Assembly: GCA_016987375.1 (NCBI GenBank)
Contig: PJRA01000272.1
Location: 8,113 to 50,425, forward strand
Reading direction: 5' to 3'
Origin: Brachionus koreanus
Taxonomy: Eukaryota; Rotifera; Eurotatoria; Ploima; Brachionidae
DNA: 42,313 nucleotides
Made by a program: the position numbers and the translations under genes. The notes under the pieces were generated by a model, which saw only the letters and a program-made list of their open reading frames with translations, was not told the DNA's origin and did no database searches. Of this stretch, positions 21,730 through 32,462 are shown piece after piece (position 1 is the stretch's first letter; the number at the start of each line of letters is the position of its first letter).

Positions 21730-22966
21730 ATCTTAATAGAGTTATCTTCTGAATTACTAAAAAATAATTTTTCAATATTTTTTTTTTCAAAATCTTAAAT
21801 TTTTTTTTTAAATTATTTGATACTAATATATCAATTTGCCTGTTTTTAATACCTTAACAATAAAATTAGATACCAATAAAAATATATTTAATTTAATAGA
21901 AATCAACAAAAATATCTTTCTTTAATTCATGTTTTTTTGATCAATAACTTAATCATCAGTATCTTAAATGATGCACAGTTTAACAAGAATTAAAATGATT
22001 CAACTCTGATAATATTCGCATTTACCATTGAGAATTTTGGTTGTCAATTTTAAATCAAGTAAAGATAAAGCAACAATTGAAATGAATTGCTGGTGGTCCT
22101 CTCATTTTTAATTTTTATCTTTCCTTTTGAAAAAGAAATAAAAATCATTGATTTAATAATCTTTCTCAAAAAAAAATCGAAAAGAAAATCTAGAAAAAGA
22201 AAATATTGAAGAAGAGGAAATGAAAGAAAGCGTACAAGTTAGTTTTTGTTTGTACAGTAATAAATCTTTGTTATTTCGAAGATCATTGCTCTTGGTGGAG
22301 AGAATTTTTATTATGGAAAATATTAGCTTGAATTGAAATTTTCAATTTTTTACAAATAATAATTTTATTATATTATTTGATATTTTATTTGTGATTTCTA
22401 TTTTTAAGTTTAAATATCTTTAATTAAATTAGTTTAAAAAAATTTTACGTTAGTTCAAAATGTAGTTTTTAAAACTGAATCTTAAATCTTGAATCTTGAA
22501 TAAAATAGATAAAATCAATTTTTTATTTTTTTATTTTATTTGATTATTAATTTTGTTTTCTTAAAAATCTAATTTTTTTGAATAAATATAAGATTTCTAG
22601 GACTTTTTAAAAAATTTATTTCAGCTCATTTTAAAAGAATTAAATTAAGATATCTTAAGCTGTAAAGCCACGAGTGTCTGTACTTAACAAAATTTCAAAA
22701 AATTTATGCTTACCGCAGATATTGCCTCGTCAATAAAAAAATCTTTTCCAAAAGTAAAGTTTTAAGATTTAATTTCTATATAAATTATTCAAATTTATGA
22801 AACCTGCAGTTTTTTTTCAAGACAAGGCAAAAAAATAAAGCTTATATATTATCGAAATTTTTTGTTATAAAATTTATTATTAACAACACTAAATATTGAA
22901 GTGCTGTGTTCTCAATTGAGCTAAGGTCCTAATTAAAAGAATTCAGACGACTAGCACTGATTTAAA
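21730..22966. other. Non-coding spacer before RPLP1 copy 2
   Basis: No gene supported. On the minus strand near 22710-22760, NFTFGKDFFIDEAISA precedes a GTAAGC donor and could be a stray exon, but nothing joins to it. A TTAAGATATCTTAA palindrome is near 22646. Confidence 0.35.
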
Positions 22967-23406
22967 ATGATTGAACAAAACGATGAATTAGCATGTGTTT
23001 ATGCCGCTTTAATATTGGCCGATGATAACATTGCCATTACAGTAAAAAATATTTCTAATTTTGACATATGTCAAATATTAAAAGACTTGGTAATTTTAGG
23101 CGGACAAAATTAATGCCGTATTGAAAGCTGCTAATTATGAAGTAGAGCCGTATTGGCCTGGCTTATTTGCCAATGCTTTAGAAGGAGTTGATGTTAAAGA
23201 GCTTATCACAAGCCTTGGTTCAGTTGCGGCCGCTCCAGCTACTTCTGCTGCTCCAGTTGCTGCTGCCGAAGAGCCAAAGAAAGAGGAAAAGAAGAAAGAA
23301 GAAGTCAAAGAAGAATCTGAAGACGAGGACATGGGATTCGGTAAACAAGACAAATTTTAGTTAAATTTTTTATTCATTTATTTTTTTTTTAGGTCTTTTT
23401 GATTAA
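22967..23406 (+). CDS. RPLP1: 60S acidic ribosomal protein P1, copy 2
   Basis: Exons 22967-23041, 23100-23340 and 23393-23406; introns sit at exactly the same codons as in copy 1 (2924-3375), including the 14-base last exon that supplies the end of MGFGLFD. Product 109 aa. It matches copy 1 through [18 protein letters not shown] and [17 protein letters not shown], but the hinge differs (Ala/Thr/Ser/Val-rich rather than an Ala-Pro run) and silent differences are many. Both coding frames are intact. The shared intron pattern means DNA-level duplication, not retroposition. Its 3' end faces the membrane protein gene at 23471-23801, with only 64 bases between stops. Confidence 0.95.
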
Positions 23407-23470
23407 AATCAGAATTTTTAGTTCCAAACATTTTAGTTTGAATAAAATTCTTTAAAAAAAAATTATTTTT

Positions 23471-23801
23471 TTATTTATTTCTTTTTATTGATTCAAAAAA
23501 GCATCGTATTACTATTACCAAAAGTAAAATTGACAAAAAAACTAAAAATCCTATTGAAGCTGGTTGGCTTAATATATATATATATATAATTTTAAAGTAG
23601 AAAATGAACATTCATAAAAGCTTACACAAAATCTTGATCTTCATAGTCAAAATTTATGCACTTTGTTTGGTCCAGATAAAATTTGTAAACCGAACAGCAA
23701 GTTCTATTATAGCAGACACCGCAACAGAATTGATTTTGGCAGATTTTAGGTGGTTCAAAAATAGCTTTTAGGTTATAGAATCCTGAACAATTTGAATTCA
23801 T
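23471..23801 (-). CDS. Shisa/STMC6-like small membrane protein (90 aa)
   Basis: Two exons, 23801-23626 and 23567-23471, with a GTAAGC donor, TATTAAG acceptor and matching phase (GT|C). The N-terminal half has Cys5, 21, 26, 27, 30, 35, 36 and 48. The core, FCCGVCYNRTCC, is the CCGxCxxRxCC signature of Shisa-type cysteine-rich domains (STMC6 superfamily). Exon 2 encodes one membrane helix at about 64-82 followed by a basic tail (Arg/Lys-rich KRNK). No signal peptide precedes the first cysteine, so the protein may be N-out by positive-inside topology, or a 5' exon is missing. Family members modulate receptor trafficking and ER or endosomal sorting; a role here is not predictable. The intron contains an (AT)n run. 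Confidence 0.68.
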
Positions 23802-25470
23802 TTTATTTAATTAATTAATTTTTCAAATAAAATAAAACTAATCATTTTTGTTTTTTGTTAATTTGACTGCTTTTTTATCTTGAAATGTTGTTAAATTTAG
23901 TCAAAATATTTTAATTTTAAAAGTAAACCTAATTTAAATTATTTAAAATTTAAAAAACTGATGGGTTAATCATCAGATTAAAATTAATTTTTAAGTTGGA
24001 TTTTATCTTGAGCTTAGATAAAGTTATTTGTGGTATATTTTAGAGCTGAAATAATTTTTGCATAAGCCGACATATTTAGCACTTATTTTTTTCATCTTTA
24101 ACCAAAAACCGCGTGTTCATTTTAAAGCACGAGCACAAATCAAATAAAAATGGTCTATATGCATTTAAATTGTGTAATTAAATTACACATATAAAATGGT
24201 TTTTAGCTAAACTCAAAAAATGCATTTAATCAAACCAAACTATGATTAAATTAGAATCTAATATTTTTTCTAGAAAATAAATTAAAAATATTTTAATTTT
24301 TGGTGTTGATCAAAAAATAAAATAACTCAAAATAAAAACTATTTTAATAAACAATTAAATTAATATGTAAATTTTTTTTTTTGATTTAATAAAAAAAGAC
24401 ACTAAACATTTGAGCAAAAATTTAATGAGCATATCAATTGACTTCAGTGTTAAAAACTTAGTTTTAGATTTATTAAATATTTTTTACTAAATATAACCCT
24501 TATTTAAAATTAATCTATTAGAAATTAAATGACAAAATTAATTACCTTTAAAAAAAAACATAGCATTTAATTAAATTATCATTTTCAATGAATGAAGCTC
24601 AAATTTCAAAATAAATCTTAACCTAAGATTAAATCTTTTAACACCAAGCCGAATGTATATTTCGACCATTATTAAAAAAGTGGAAAAATATTTTGACTCG
24701 TTTTTTTACTTTTTTTTCAATGAAAATAAGATTGTTTTGCAATTAAATAATTTTATAATATTTTTGATTTTAGATATGATTGAAAAAAAAATTAAAAAAA
24801 AAATTTTTTTGAATTAAAATTAATTTAAATGAATAAAAAACAACTAAAAGAAGTAACAAAAAGGATTCAAAAGACCCATCCGACCTTTGAGTGTTAAGTA
24901 AAATTTAAAATATTTTATTATGTAGTTGAATGTGTATTAATCAAACTTTTCTTTATCTTAAATAAAGAATATAGTTCAAATGTGAAATTGGATAAATTTA
25001 GGAATTCTATCAAGATTCTGTGAGATTGTCTGTTTGTTTTTTGGGAAATATTTCTATTCTGCTGATAATTTTCTTTTTAATAACCATTTTTAAAATAAGA
25101 TGCTATCTAAAAGATTATGCTATTGACAAAATTTATCTATTAAAAAATAATATCTATCTAGTTCAAAATTGTCTAAGCTATTTTTCATTTTTGAAAGACT
25201 AAAATTACAATATCATATGGTATTCTACAGTAACTCTTTTTCGATACCTTTTGATTTTTGTCTTTTTGCATCATTATACAGTAAATCACAAAAAGACAGA
25301 ATCAAACTTTTTTTTTGCATCGATTTGTCTTATTTTTCGATTTTTCGGTCATCAAAGAAAATAAAAATCCAGATTTTTTTAATTTATTTATTTTTTATCT
25401 GTTCAAATATCGGGAAGAATCAAAAAAAAAGCAAAATTAGAAAAAAATACAAAAAAAATTAAAAAAGCAA
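23802..25470. other. Non-coding AT-rich spacer
   Basis: No convincing exon. A TGTGTAATT/AATTACACA hairpin lies near 24173-24192. The small ORFs at 25020-25462 are Phe/Ile/Lys-rich as expected of random AT sequence. Confidence 0.45.
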
Positions 25471-25473
25471 TTA

Positions 25474-25830
25474 CAGTAAGAAACCAAAAATGAAAAAAAA
25501 TCATTTTAAACTTTTAAAAGACCGCCTTTTGCTTTTATGCAGACGGCGATCCCTTTTTTCATTGAAGAAATTCAAATTGTTACAGACTTCTGTTTGAATT
25601 TTAAACCATTCTTGATGTAGCAATTTCTTTAAATGATCGTCTGAAGTTATCCTATAATTCAGCAATTTCAATTTAAAACCATAAATTTTTTATTGGATTG
25701 AGATCAGGTGATCTTGGACACTATGGCAGAATTCTAAAATAATGCTCTCTAAACCAGTTTTTTACCGAGTTGGCAGTATGTGCCAACTTGCCCTGTTGAC
25801 ACTGGGATTTGTTCATTAGGATGAAAATAG
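25474..25830 (-). pseudogene. Tc1/mariner transposase relic
   Basis: Minus-strand reading gives the C-terminal third of a Tc1-type transposase. About 25805-25740 reads QCQQGKLAHTANSVKNWFRE (from the FQQDNAPCHTA region). A TAG replaces the Trp codon before PRSPDLNPIKNLWF (about 25725-25680), and after a frameshift comes YRITSDDHLKKLLHQEWFKI then NLNFFNEKRDRR. The DDE-region SPDLNPIENLW signature is diagnostic. A TA-CAGTAAGAAACC end at 25472 may be the terminal inverted repeat. The copy is 5'-truncated, frameshifted and dead. Confidence 0.82.
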
Positions 25831-26088
25831 ATGAATGTTATAAGATTGAATTTAAAAAAAAAATAATTAGGATATTGATTGTCTTGTAAGTCAAATATTA
25901 CAAGTATTGTTCGTATTAGAGATTTAGTTAGATTGAAAAATATAAACATTTAAAAACTTTTAAATCATTTAATAATAAAAACAAATAAATAAATAAAAAA
26001 AAATTAAATCTATATTATATATTATATGTATATAAAATAAAAAACTAAATCTATAGACACTGTTTGGTATTGAAAATAAAATTTAAAA

Positions 26089-29000
26089 TTAAAATTGTCT
26101 ATTGAATCCTTTGATTGTGCTTTTCAATGCATCAGTTCGTCTCGGATCTAGATACGAATAGGAAATATCGGAATTAGTATTATAAGTAGTATTGGAAAGG
26201 TTGCTTTTTTTACAAAAAGTGAAGCTTTTATTAGCATTAAAGTCATAAATTTTATGCTCATTATTGACTGAAGATGAATCACTTAATTGTGAATTAGAAT
26301 CTAAAATGATGTTAATGTCATTCCGACTATTGACCACTTCTAGAGGAACATAGTTTATTTTTTTACGAATTTGATCTTCAAACAAACTCAGATCAATTAG
26401 AGAACTTGAGTTTAAATTAACATCTGAATCAGCCTTGGTATCATCTACACCGCTTTGACACTCGTCTAAACACAAATAGTCTCGTTTGTTTTCCTTATTT
26501 GATGCAAAAACAACTTTGAAAAGTTGACACTCGGTTGTAGATCCAACTAAAGGAGATGCTAGGCCGGCAATTTGAGTGTAGCTTGATTTCGTATTTACAT
26601 AGTTTGAGCCAGCGATTAGGCATTGTGATATTTTCGGAATAACAGTCAGTTTTCGCATTCGATTGGTTTCGTTGCATGTTCGATTCAACAATTCACGTAG
26701 AGTTCTCGCCTTTTTCGAAGATTTTGTTCTATGTGATTCATGAAAGCCGCAGTTTTTGCACAAAATTTTCAGCCATTCTTTAAGGTTAACTTTGTCCCTT
26801 GAACTTAGTAGACATGTTTCATTCGACTCTATTCGTTTTAAGTAAATAACTCTCTTTTTTTCGCTCAAATCAATCTAATAAAATTCATATGAATGTTTTT
26901 CTCTCTAATTTATTTTAATTACTTGATCCACATTGTCCAAGTCTATGAGAAAAATTGTCTTGTGTTCATTATCTATCGATTCTAAATATAATTTTTTCTC
27001 ATTGTCCAGGAGAGTCAATCGGCGTAAAACCATATTAGAAGACTTCTTAAAAATTAAAAAACATTTATACAATTTTTTCATTTTTAACTAAGATATTTTT
27101 TTATTTTGTTTTTCATCGATTTTTAAATTAAAAAAATAAAAAGCAATAAAAAATTTCTCGATACTTGATGATGATTTTTATATTTTGATTAAATGTTTAT
27201 ATTCATGATAAAAAAATAAAATAAATAGGATTTGATCACTAATAGCTATAAATATTGTTTTAAAAAAAATTAATTTTGTTCACTCATGGGTTAAACATGG
27301 TTTTGACTCATTTGAAACTTGAGTTTGTACAAAAAATGGAAAAGCAGTAAGTAATTGGTATGGATTACCAGTAAATTGAGTCAATGATTTCAGAATATTT
27401 TTGAGAAAATATGAAAAATAGAGCTTTTTATTTAAAAAAAAAACTCTTCAAAATAAGTTTAAATTCTGGTTATTTTTGAATTTATTCAATTATTTTTTTT
27501 ATTTTAAATTTTAGATAAAACTAGAAACAATCAAAAATATAATTTTTTTTAATTTAAGCGGTGTTAAAACCTGAATTTAATAGCCTTTATAATTAAACAA
27601 AAATACAATAATTGAAAAAAAACAAAAAAAAAATTACATTTTTTTGATAAAATTATTAATTTTTAAAAATTGAAACCTATTTTGCAGACCGTTATGTACA
27701 TAATTAATGCGTTTATTGTTCTAGGTCAAAATTTCTCTTAATAAATTTTTGCTTTTAACTTAGGAAATTTTTATTTAACTTAGCACAATTAACACTAGAA
27801 GCACCAAAGATACTTTGACTATTTTGAAAATTTTTAAATCCTCGTATTTTTTGAATAGATTTTTCAAATGAATATATTTTTTTTTTATTTATGTAGATTT
27901 TAAAATTTTCTTTAAAAAGTGATGTTACTTTATAAAATTATTATAGTTTTTTTTAAAGAATATTTTTGAATTAAAAAAACGTGAAAAAATGCTTGGAGCT
28001 TCTAGTGTTAAACATTATTTTGAACATATTTTGGTATGTGTTTTAGCATATGCCTACAAAACCCATTATGAAAAATTTGAATAATAGTAAAAAATTAAAA
28101 ACAAATTTATCTTTGAATTAGGTGCTTTTTTAAGGAAAAAATCGAATGTAGTGTTGAATGTTTGTGATTGTAATTTGCTTGTAATATGTAGGCAAGTTTT
28201 CATAGATTTGATTGTGTTTAAAATTGGATTTTTTAATTTTCGACAATCAATAAATCATATTTAAAACAAATTTACGGCTTAGTAAATTTGGTACAAAATA
28301 AAAAAAGGGTCTTGTCCAATATGTGATCACTTGATCACAAAAAATGTGATCTTTATAATAATGCTGGTTTTGTGAACAAGACTGATCATTAAATCGATGA
28401 TCACACAATATGTGATCAAAAAAATAAAAATTGAAATTAATGAAAAAACTTTTGTGATCAAAGTTAAAATTAGTTAATATCTTAAGGTTTGAATCACTGG
28501 AGAAACTTTTTTCTGATATTAATGGTGACCCTAGCGAGGAAGCAAAAGACTGTTACCGTAAATGACTTAAACTCTAAAGAGACTGGCGTTGACTCAAGTG
28601 TAGATGATGAGGAGGAAGAAATTAGTTCAATTAGCGAAAATTTAAATGAAATGAGATTGTTAAATATTAAAGAAAAATCAAACGAATATTGTATGTTGAC
28701 TTTAGAGCCTCATGTCGCTTCGGATGAGGCTAAAGAACAACTAGCAGTTTCTTTGAGCAAGCATGCGAATCCGGTCTCGTTCCGAATATGCAAGGCTTTG
28801 ATGAAGAATGAACGCGGTATCAAACTCCATATCGCTAAGAAACACTCGGTTTAATTTCCAGTTAAATTTTTTTTATAATAAAACTTTAAGTAAAACTTTG
28901 ATCACAAAAATAAAAATATTCATCACATTTTTTCCTTAATTTCAATTTTTTTCCTTAGTCGATTTGGTGATCAGTCTTGTTCATAAAACATTTTAGTAGC

Positions 29001-31333
29001 AAAGTTTGAATTTTATTCAAGCGTGATCAGTTATACAATTTTAGTGATCAATCATTTGATCACATTTTGTGTGATCATCGATTTGATGATCAGTCTTGTT
29101 CACAAAACCAGCATTATTATAAAGATCACATTTTTTGTGATCAAGTGATCACATATTGGACAAGACCCTAAAAAATAGAACAAAAATTAATGCTAAAAAA
29201 GTTTATAACTTTTTTTCTGAAGGTTTTTTAATTAGTTCTTTAAACGAAACAAATTGCAAGTTGCACCAAAAGCCAAAATCTGCTAATGAACCCACTACAA
29301 AATGCACTAAAGCCAAATTAGTACAAATTTAAATTATGCTAACTTTGCCAGAGTTTTACCAGAATTTTCATAATATTGCAACTTTGAATGTTGCACCATT
29401 TTGCATTTACAGACTTGCTTCTGACTTTTAAAAGAAAAGATATAAAAATTTTTAACAGTTTGTTCTGTTTTATTATACTAAATTTCACAAAACTAAATTT
29501 ATTACCTAATAAAAAATACTAAAACCATCCAATCCTATTATATTTTTTTTACTTTTTTGAGTATTAATAATTTTATTCAAAAATTTTACTTTGTAGAAAA
29601 TATTGTAATGCAAACATGAGGGTTTAAAAGGAGGCTATTATTATTCCAATATTTCCAGGGATTTCCGAAAATTTTTTTCAAATAATAAACGAGCTCTAAG
29701 AGATGGAAAAAATAGGAATCAAAACACACATGAGAAAATGTAAAACAACACAAAACACCATCATAATAGATTCGACTTAAGACCCTTGTTTTTTTTCTCG
29801 TATTTTATTTAATCATTTAATTTAATTTATAAAAATTATATATACCAAAAATAACATCATCAAAAACCATCTTGACAATAATTTTCATTTCACACGTTCT
29901 TATTCTGTTTTTTTTCTTTTTCTTTTATTCATATAATCATCTAATTAAATTTAAAAAAATATATATATATCAAATAATTCACAGACATAGCACTGTAAAC
30001 AACGGTGTATGTCATCTTTTGTGGCATTTATGCTTATTCAAATAAACTAAACTAAATTAACTAATTAAAAAATAGAACAAAATTAAAATATCATATACAA
30101 AACATTCAAATAACAAAAAAAATTCTCAAAAAATTTAAGCATCATAAAAAATTTTACTTATAATAAATATTGGCTCTATTTTATCTTAGATTGTAAAAAA
30201 GAAAATTTTTTCGTCTAAAAGATTCGTATCGCCTGTATGATTATAGACTAATCTTTGGAAAAAAATTATAATAAGAAAATAGAAGATATAATTTAAAAGT
30301 TTTATTTTTATTTTATTTTAAAAAAATTGAGAAAATACAAATTTTTTTTCAAAAAAAAATCTATTAAAATTTGTGTATTCTCTTGGAAATGATTTCCCAT
30401 AAGTCAGCTTAATATTAGAAAATTTAAGAATACAAATGACTGAGAATTTTTCTTTAAAAACAGCATTAATGAAGTAACTTGGTATTATTTCGCTTTAAAA
30501 AAGATGGTCTTAAGATTCATCTATTTTCAAGTGAATAGAGTAGTTGTTTTTCCATTATAAATTTCTCATATTCACTCATCAATTGACTTCAGACTCATAA
30601 TTTTTAATTTTTATTACCAAATGCAATATTTAAATTTTTTATAAAAAAAAAAAATTAACATCTAATTATCTAGTCATAATTAGTAATTCTTTTTTACTTA
30701 ATTAATTTTTTTATATTTTTTTGACTAAACCCTAACCTTGGTTTTCGGACCCTTACAAACAAATTTAAATTTATTTCTCTTTTTATATGCATTGTTTTAA
30801 ACTCTAAATTAGAAAAAAAATTTCTTTAAGTGGTTGAAAAGTAAATTTATTGTTAAACAAAAATATTTTAATTTAATAATAAAAAATTAAATTAGATATC
30901 ACTATTGACATCTGTTTTTTCGAATTTTAAAAATTTTAAATCGCTTTTTTTCCGCATTCATATCAACATTAAACCAGATTGTCTATAAAATTCAGATAAT
31001 TATAATATTTAACTGCAAAAATTTTCCCTAATTGAATAAACTTTAAATTTGAAAAAATTCAAAACAAACGAGTAAGTAAAATGCCTAAGATTCAAACTAA
31101 AAATCAATGCTCCATGACTAATTAATTTTGCCATTCAATTTAAAAGACGCCTTAAAAAATGCCTAGATAAAAAAAACTACTTAAAAATAATTTCTTACCC
31201 ATTGGTCATCATGCGAGTTTTTGCACTCCAAGTTTCCGTTGTGCAGTGTTTCCGATCTGATCAAAAGTCCTGAATTTTGATAATCGTTAAATGAAGGATA
31301 CAAATCTTTTGGAACAAACATAAGTTTGAGCAT
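26089..31333 (-). CDS. GAB/DOS-like PH-domain docking protein
   Basis: Three exons: 31333-31199, 27045-26923 and 26874-26089, all phase 0 (GTAAGA...TTTAAG; GTAATT...TTATTAG); 347 aa. A PH domain spans about 30-125: HNGNLECKNSHDDQW, VLRRLTLLDNEKKLYLES, then KVNLKEWLKIL with the C-terminal helix Trp120. Two strands come from exons 1 and 2, which supports joining them across a 4.15-kb intron. The tail carries docking tyrosines: NYVNT at about 178 (pYxN, the GRB2 SH2 consensus), INYVPLEV at 261, and SYSYLDPRRTDALKST at 325-340. The last resembles the conserved SHP2/Csw-binding end of GAB proteins. Such adaptors sit at the membrane and link receptor tyrosine kinases to Ras/ERK. A TATA box lies about 50 bases upstream. 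The family call rests on motifs, not overall similarity; other PH adaptors (IRS, DOK) remain possible. Confidence 0.66.
27793..28007. mobile_element. piggyBac-type MITE (215 bp)
   Basis: Ends CACTAGAAGCACCAA and TTGGAGCTTCTAGTG are inverted over about 15 bases with one mismatch. Both sides carry TTAA (27789-27792 and 28008-28011), the fixed target of piggyBac elements. The interior is AT-rich without an ORF. It lies in the long intron of the GAB-like gene. Confidence 0.75.
28307..29168. mobile_element. hAT-like element 2 with 114-bp inverted ends
   Basis: Begins GGGTCTTGTCCAATATGTGA and ends with its complement at 29168. The arms (28307-28420 and 29055-29168) match almost perfectly and are studded with TGATCA/TGTGATC motifs, perhaps transposase sites. 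Flanks are TAAAAAAA and TAAAAAAT, an 8-bp duplication with one mismatch. Part of the right arm is repeated just inside (about 28968-29000). The element carries one ORF homologous to that in element 1 (17766-18762). It sits in the GAB-like intron. Confidence 0.85.
28522..28854 (+). CDS. Acidic / degenerate zinc-finger protein of element 2
   Basis: 110 aa from ATG 28522 (earlier in-frame TTG at 28489 is not needed). An acidic stretch (DDEEEEISSISENLNEMR) is followed by a Leu-rich linker and a C-terminal finger-like segment, KALMKNERGIKLHIAKKH. The homologous segment in element 1 has C-P-E-C; here the first Cys codon position is Phe (SFRIC), so one zinc ligand is lost while the rest is kept. There is no transposase signature. 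It may be an accessory protein of an autonomous partner, a remnant of a longer protein, or captured host sequence. Base composition is less AT-rich than its surroundings. Confidence 0.6.
   Translation: MVTLARKQKTVTVNDLNSKETGVDSSVDDEEEEISSISENLNEMRLLNIKEKSNEYCMLTLEPHVASDEAKEQLAVSLSKHANPVSFRICKALMKNERGIKLHIAKKHSV
29169..31198. other. Remainder of the GAB-like intron
   Basis: AT-rich, with many A/T runs and an (AT)n stretch near 29960. A reverse-strand SINE-like core is at about 29608-29640. No exon or RNA gene recognised. Confidence 0.5.
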
Positions 31334-31375
31334 TTTAAACACACAAATATATGTATTTTGCTTTTATTTTTATTA

Positions 31376-31385
31376 CCTTTTTATA
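31376..31385 (-). promoter_or_regulatory. TATA box of GAB-like gene
   Basis: On the minus strand TATAAAAAAG, about 52 bases from the ATG at 31333, a plausible core promoter. It argues that 31333 is the true start rather than an internal Met. Confidence 0.45.
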
Positions 31386-31589
31386 TCTCTAATTAAAATG
31401 AAATTAATCACTTGATAGTGTTTGAAATATTATCTTTTTTTGAAAATTTTATTTTACCAATTTTTGCATGTAAATATTAAATTAGAGTTTAAGAAATTTA
31501 GGAAAAACTATAAAATAGTATGAAGCGAAAAGGTAAATTTTTATGTTTTGCAAAATTATAATTTAATTTTTTTTAATATAAATAGGTGA

Positions 31590-31672
31590 ATATGTAGTGT
31601 TTATGAGCTACAAACTTGTTGTTGTCATCGTCTTGTGTGCCAGACAATTCATCCTCCCATAAATACTTATAA
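31590..31672 (-). other. Possible unassigned coding exon
   Basis: After a strong TTTTTTTAG acceptor the minus strand reads DYKYLWEDELSGTQDDDNNK then FVAHKHYIF to a stop near 31571. It could be a 3' terminal exon, or end at an internal GTAGCT donor. The other strand also has a short hydrophobic ORF here (MSYKLVVVIVLCARQ), so strand is not certain. Confidence 0.3.
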
Positions 31673-32370
31673 TCCTAAAAAAACTTGAATTAATTTGTGA
31701 CCTCGATATGGATTTAGTCGCCTGCAATACAATATAGATAATTAGGCCTTGGATTTGTGTTTTTTAATTGAAATAAACATTTTGTTTTAAATTAAGAATG
31801 AAAATATTAGAACCTAGATTTTTTTTTATTTATTGTTGAATATTTTAATAAGTCTCTTGAAACAACAAGTTTTTTGTGTTTTGGCTCAAATTTTATTGGC
31901 GTTCAATTAAAAGCTAAAAGTGGACATTTGATAAAAATGTTGTCATGGTTTCAACTTAAAACTCTTGTGATATTTTCAAGTCAAGTAGAAGATATTTTTA
32001 CCAGCTTAAAAGAAAATTGTTATCAATAAATAAATAAGACAGAGAAATACCAAATTTTGCTTATTTTAGTTAAAAATTAAATAAAATTAAAAAAATAAAT
32101 TTGTTAATTGCATCAATGATATATTTTTATCAATCAAGCAATCAAATACAAATATTTTTAAAGAATTTTTACTAGTGAGACAATTATTAATTTGTTTGGT
32201 CCTACATTTTCCTGAGTGTGAAATACAGTTGCTTTTTAAAAAAAAAACATGTTAAATTTCAAATTATTCTAAATTAAATGATTGAATGAATAAGAAAAAA
32301 AACGATAGTAATGGTTTGCTTGTGTTGATAGTTTAGCTGCTTGAATTGACGCTTTGTTTCTAAGCAGAAG

Positions 32371-32462
32371 CTACTCAGAATTCTTTTTGTTTTTAGCTCT
32401 TCTTTTTTTTCTTATTTCGCCAATTTGTCTTTCTTTAGTGTCCCATGCAATATATAGTTCTT
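32371..32462 (-). CDS. 3' terminal exon of an unidentified gene
   Basis: Following the acceptor GATTACGCTTAG (an in-frame TGA lies just upstream, so splicing is required), the exon reads ELYIAWDTKERQIGEIRKKR then a Lys/Arg-rich end and TAG. Codon use and charge pattern are clearly coding. The basic tail suggests a nuclear or RNA-binding protein, but I do not recognise it. The upstream exons were not found; they may lie beyond the fold-back element (32803-33239) and LINE fragment. Confidence 0.5.

Noticed and set aside
25020..25462. Two overlapping ORFs of 60 and 97 codons
   Set aside because: Low-complexity Phe/Ile/Lys readings; no conserved motif, and the second simply runs through A-rich sequence.
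25749..25949. 66-codon minus-strand ORF
   Set aside because: Overlaps the Tc1 relic in a frame that does not match transposase; the relic explains the region.
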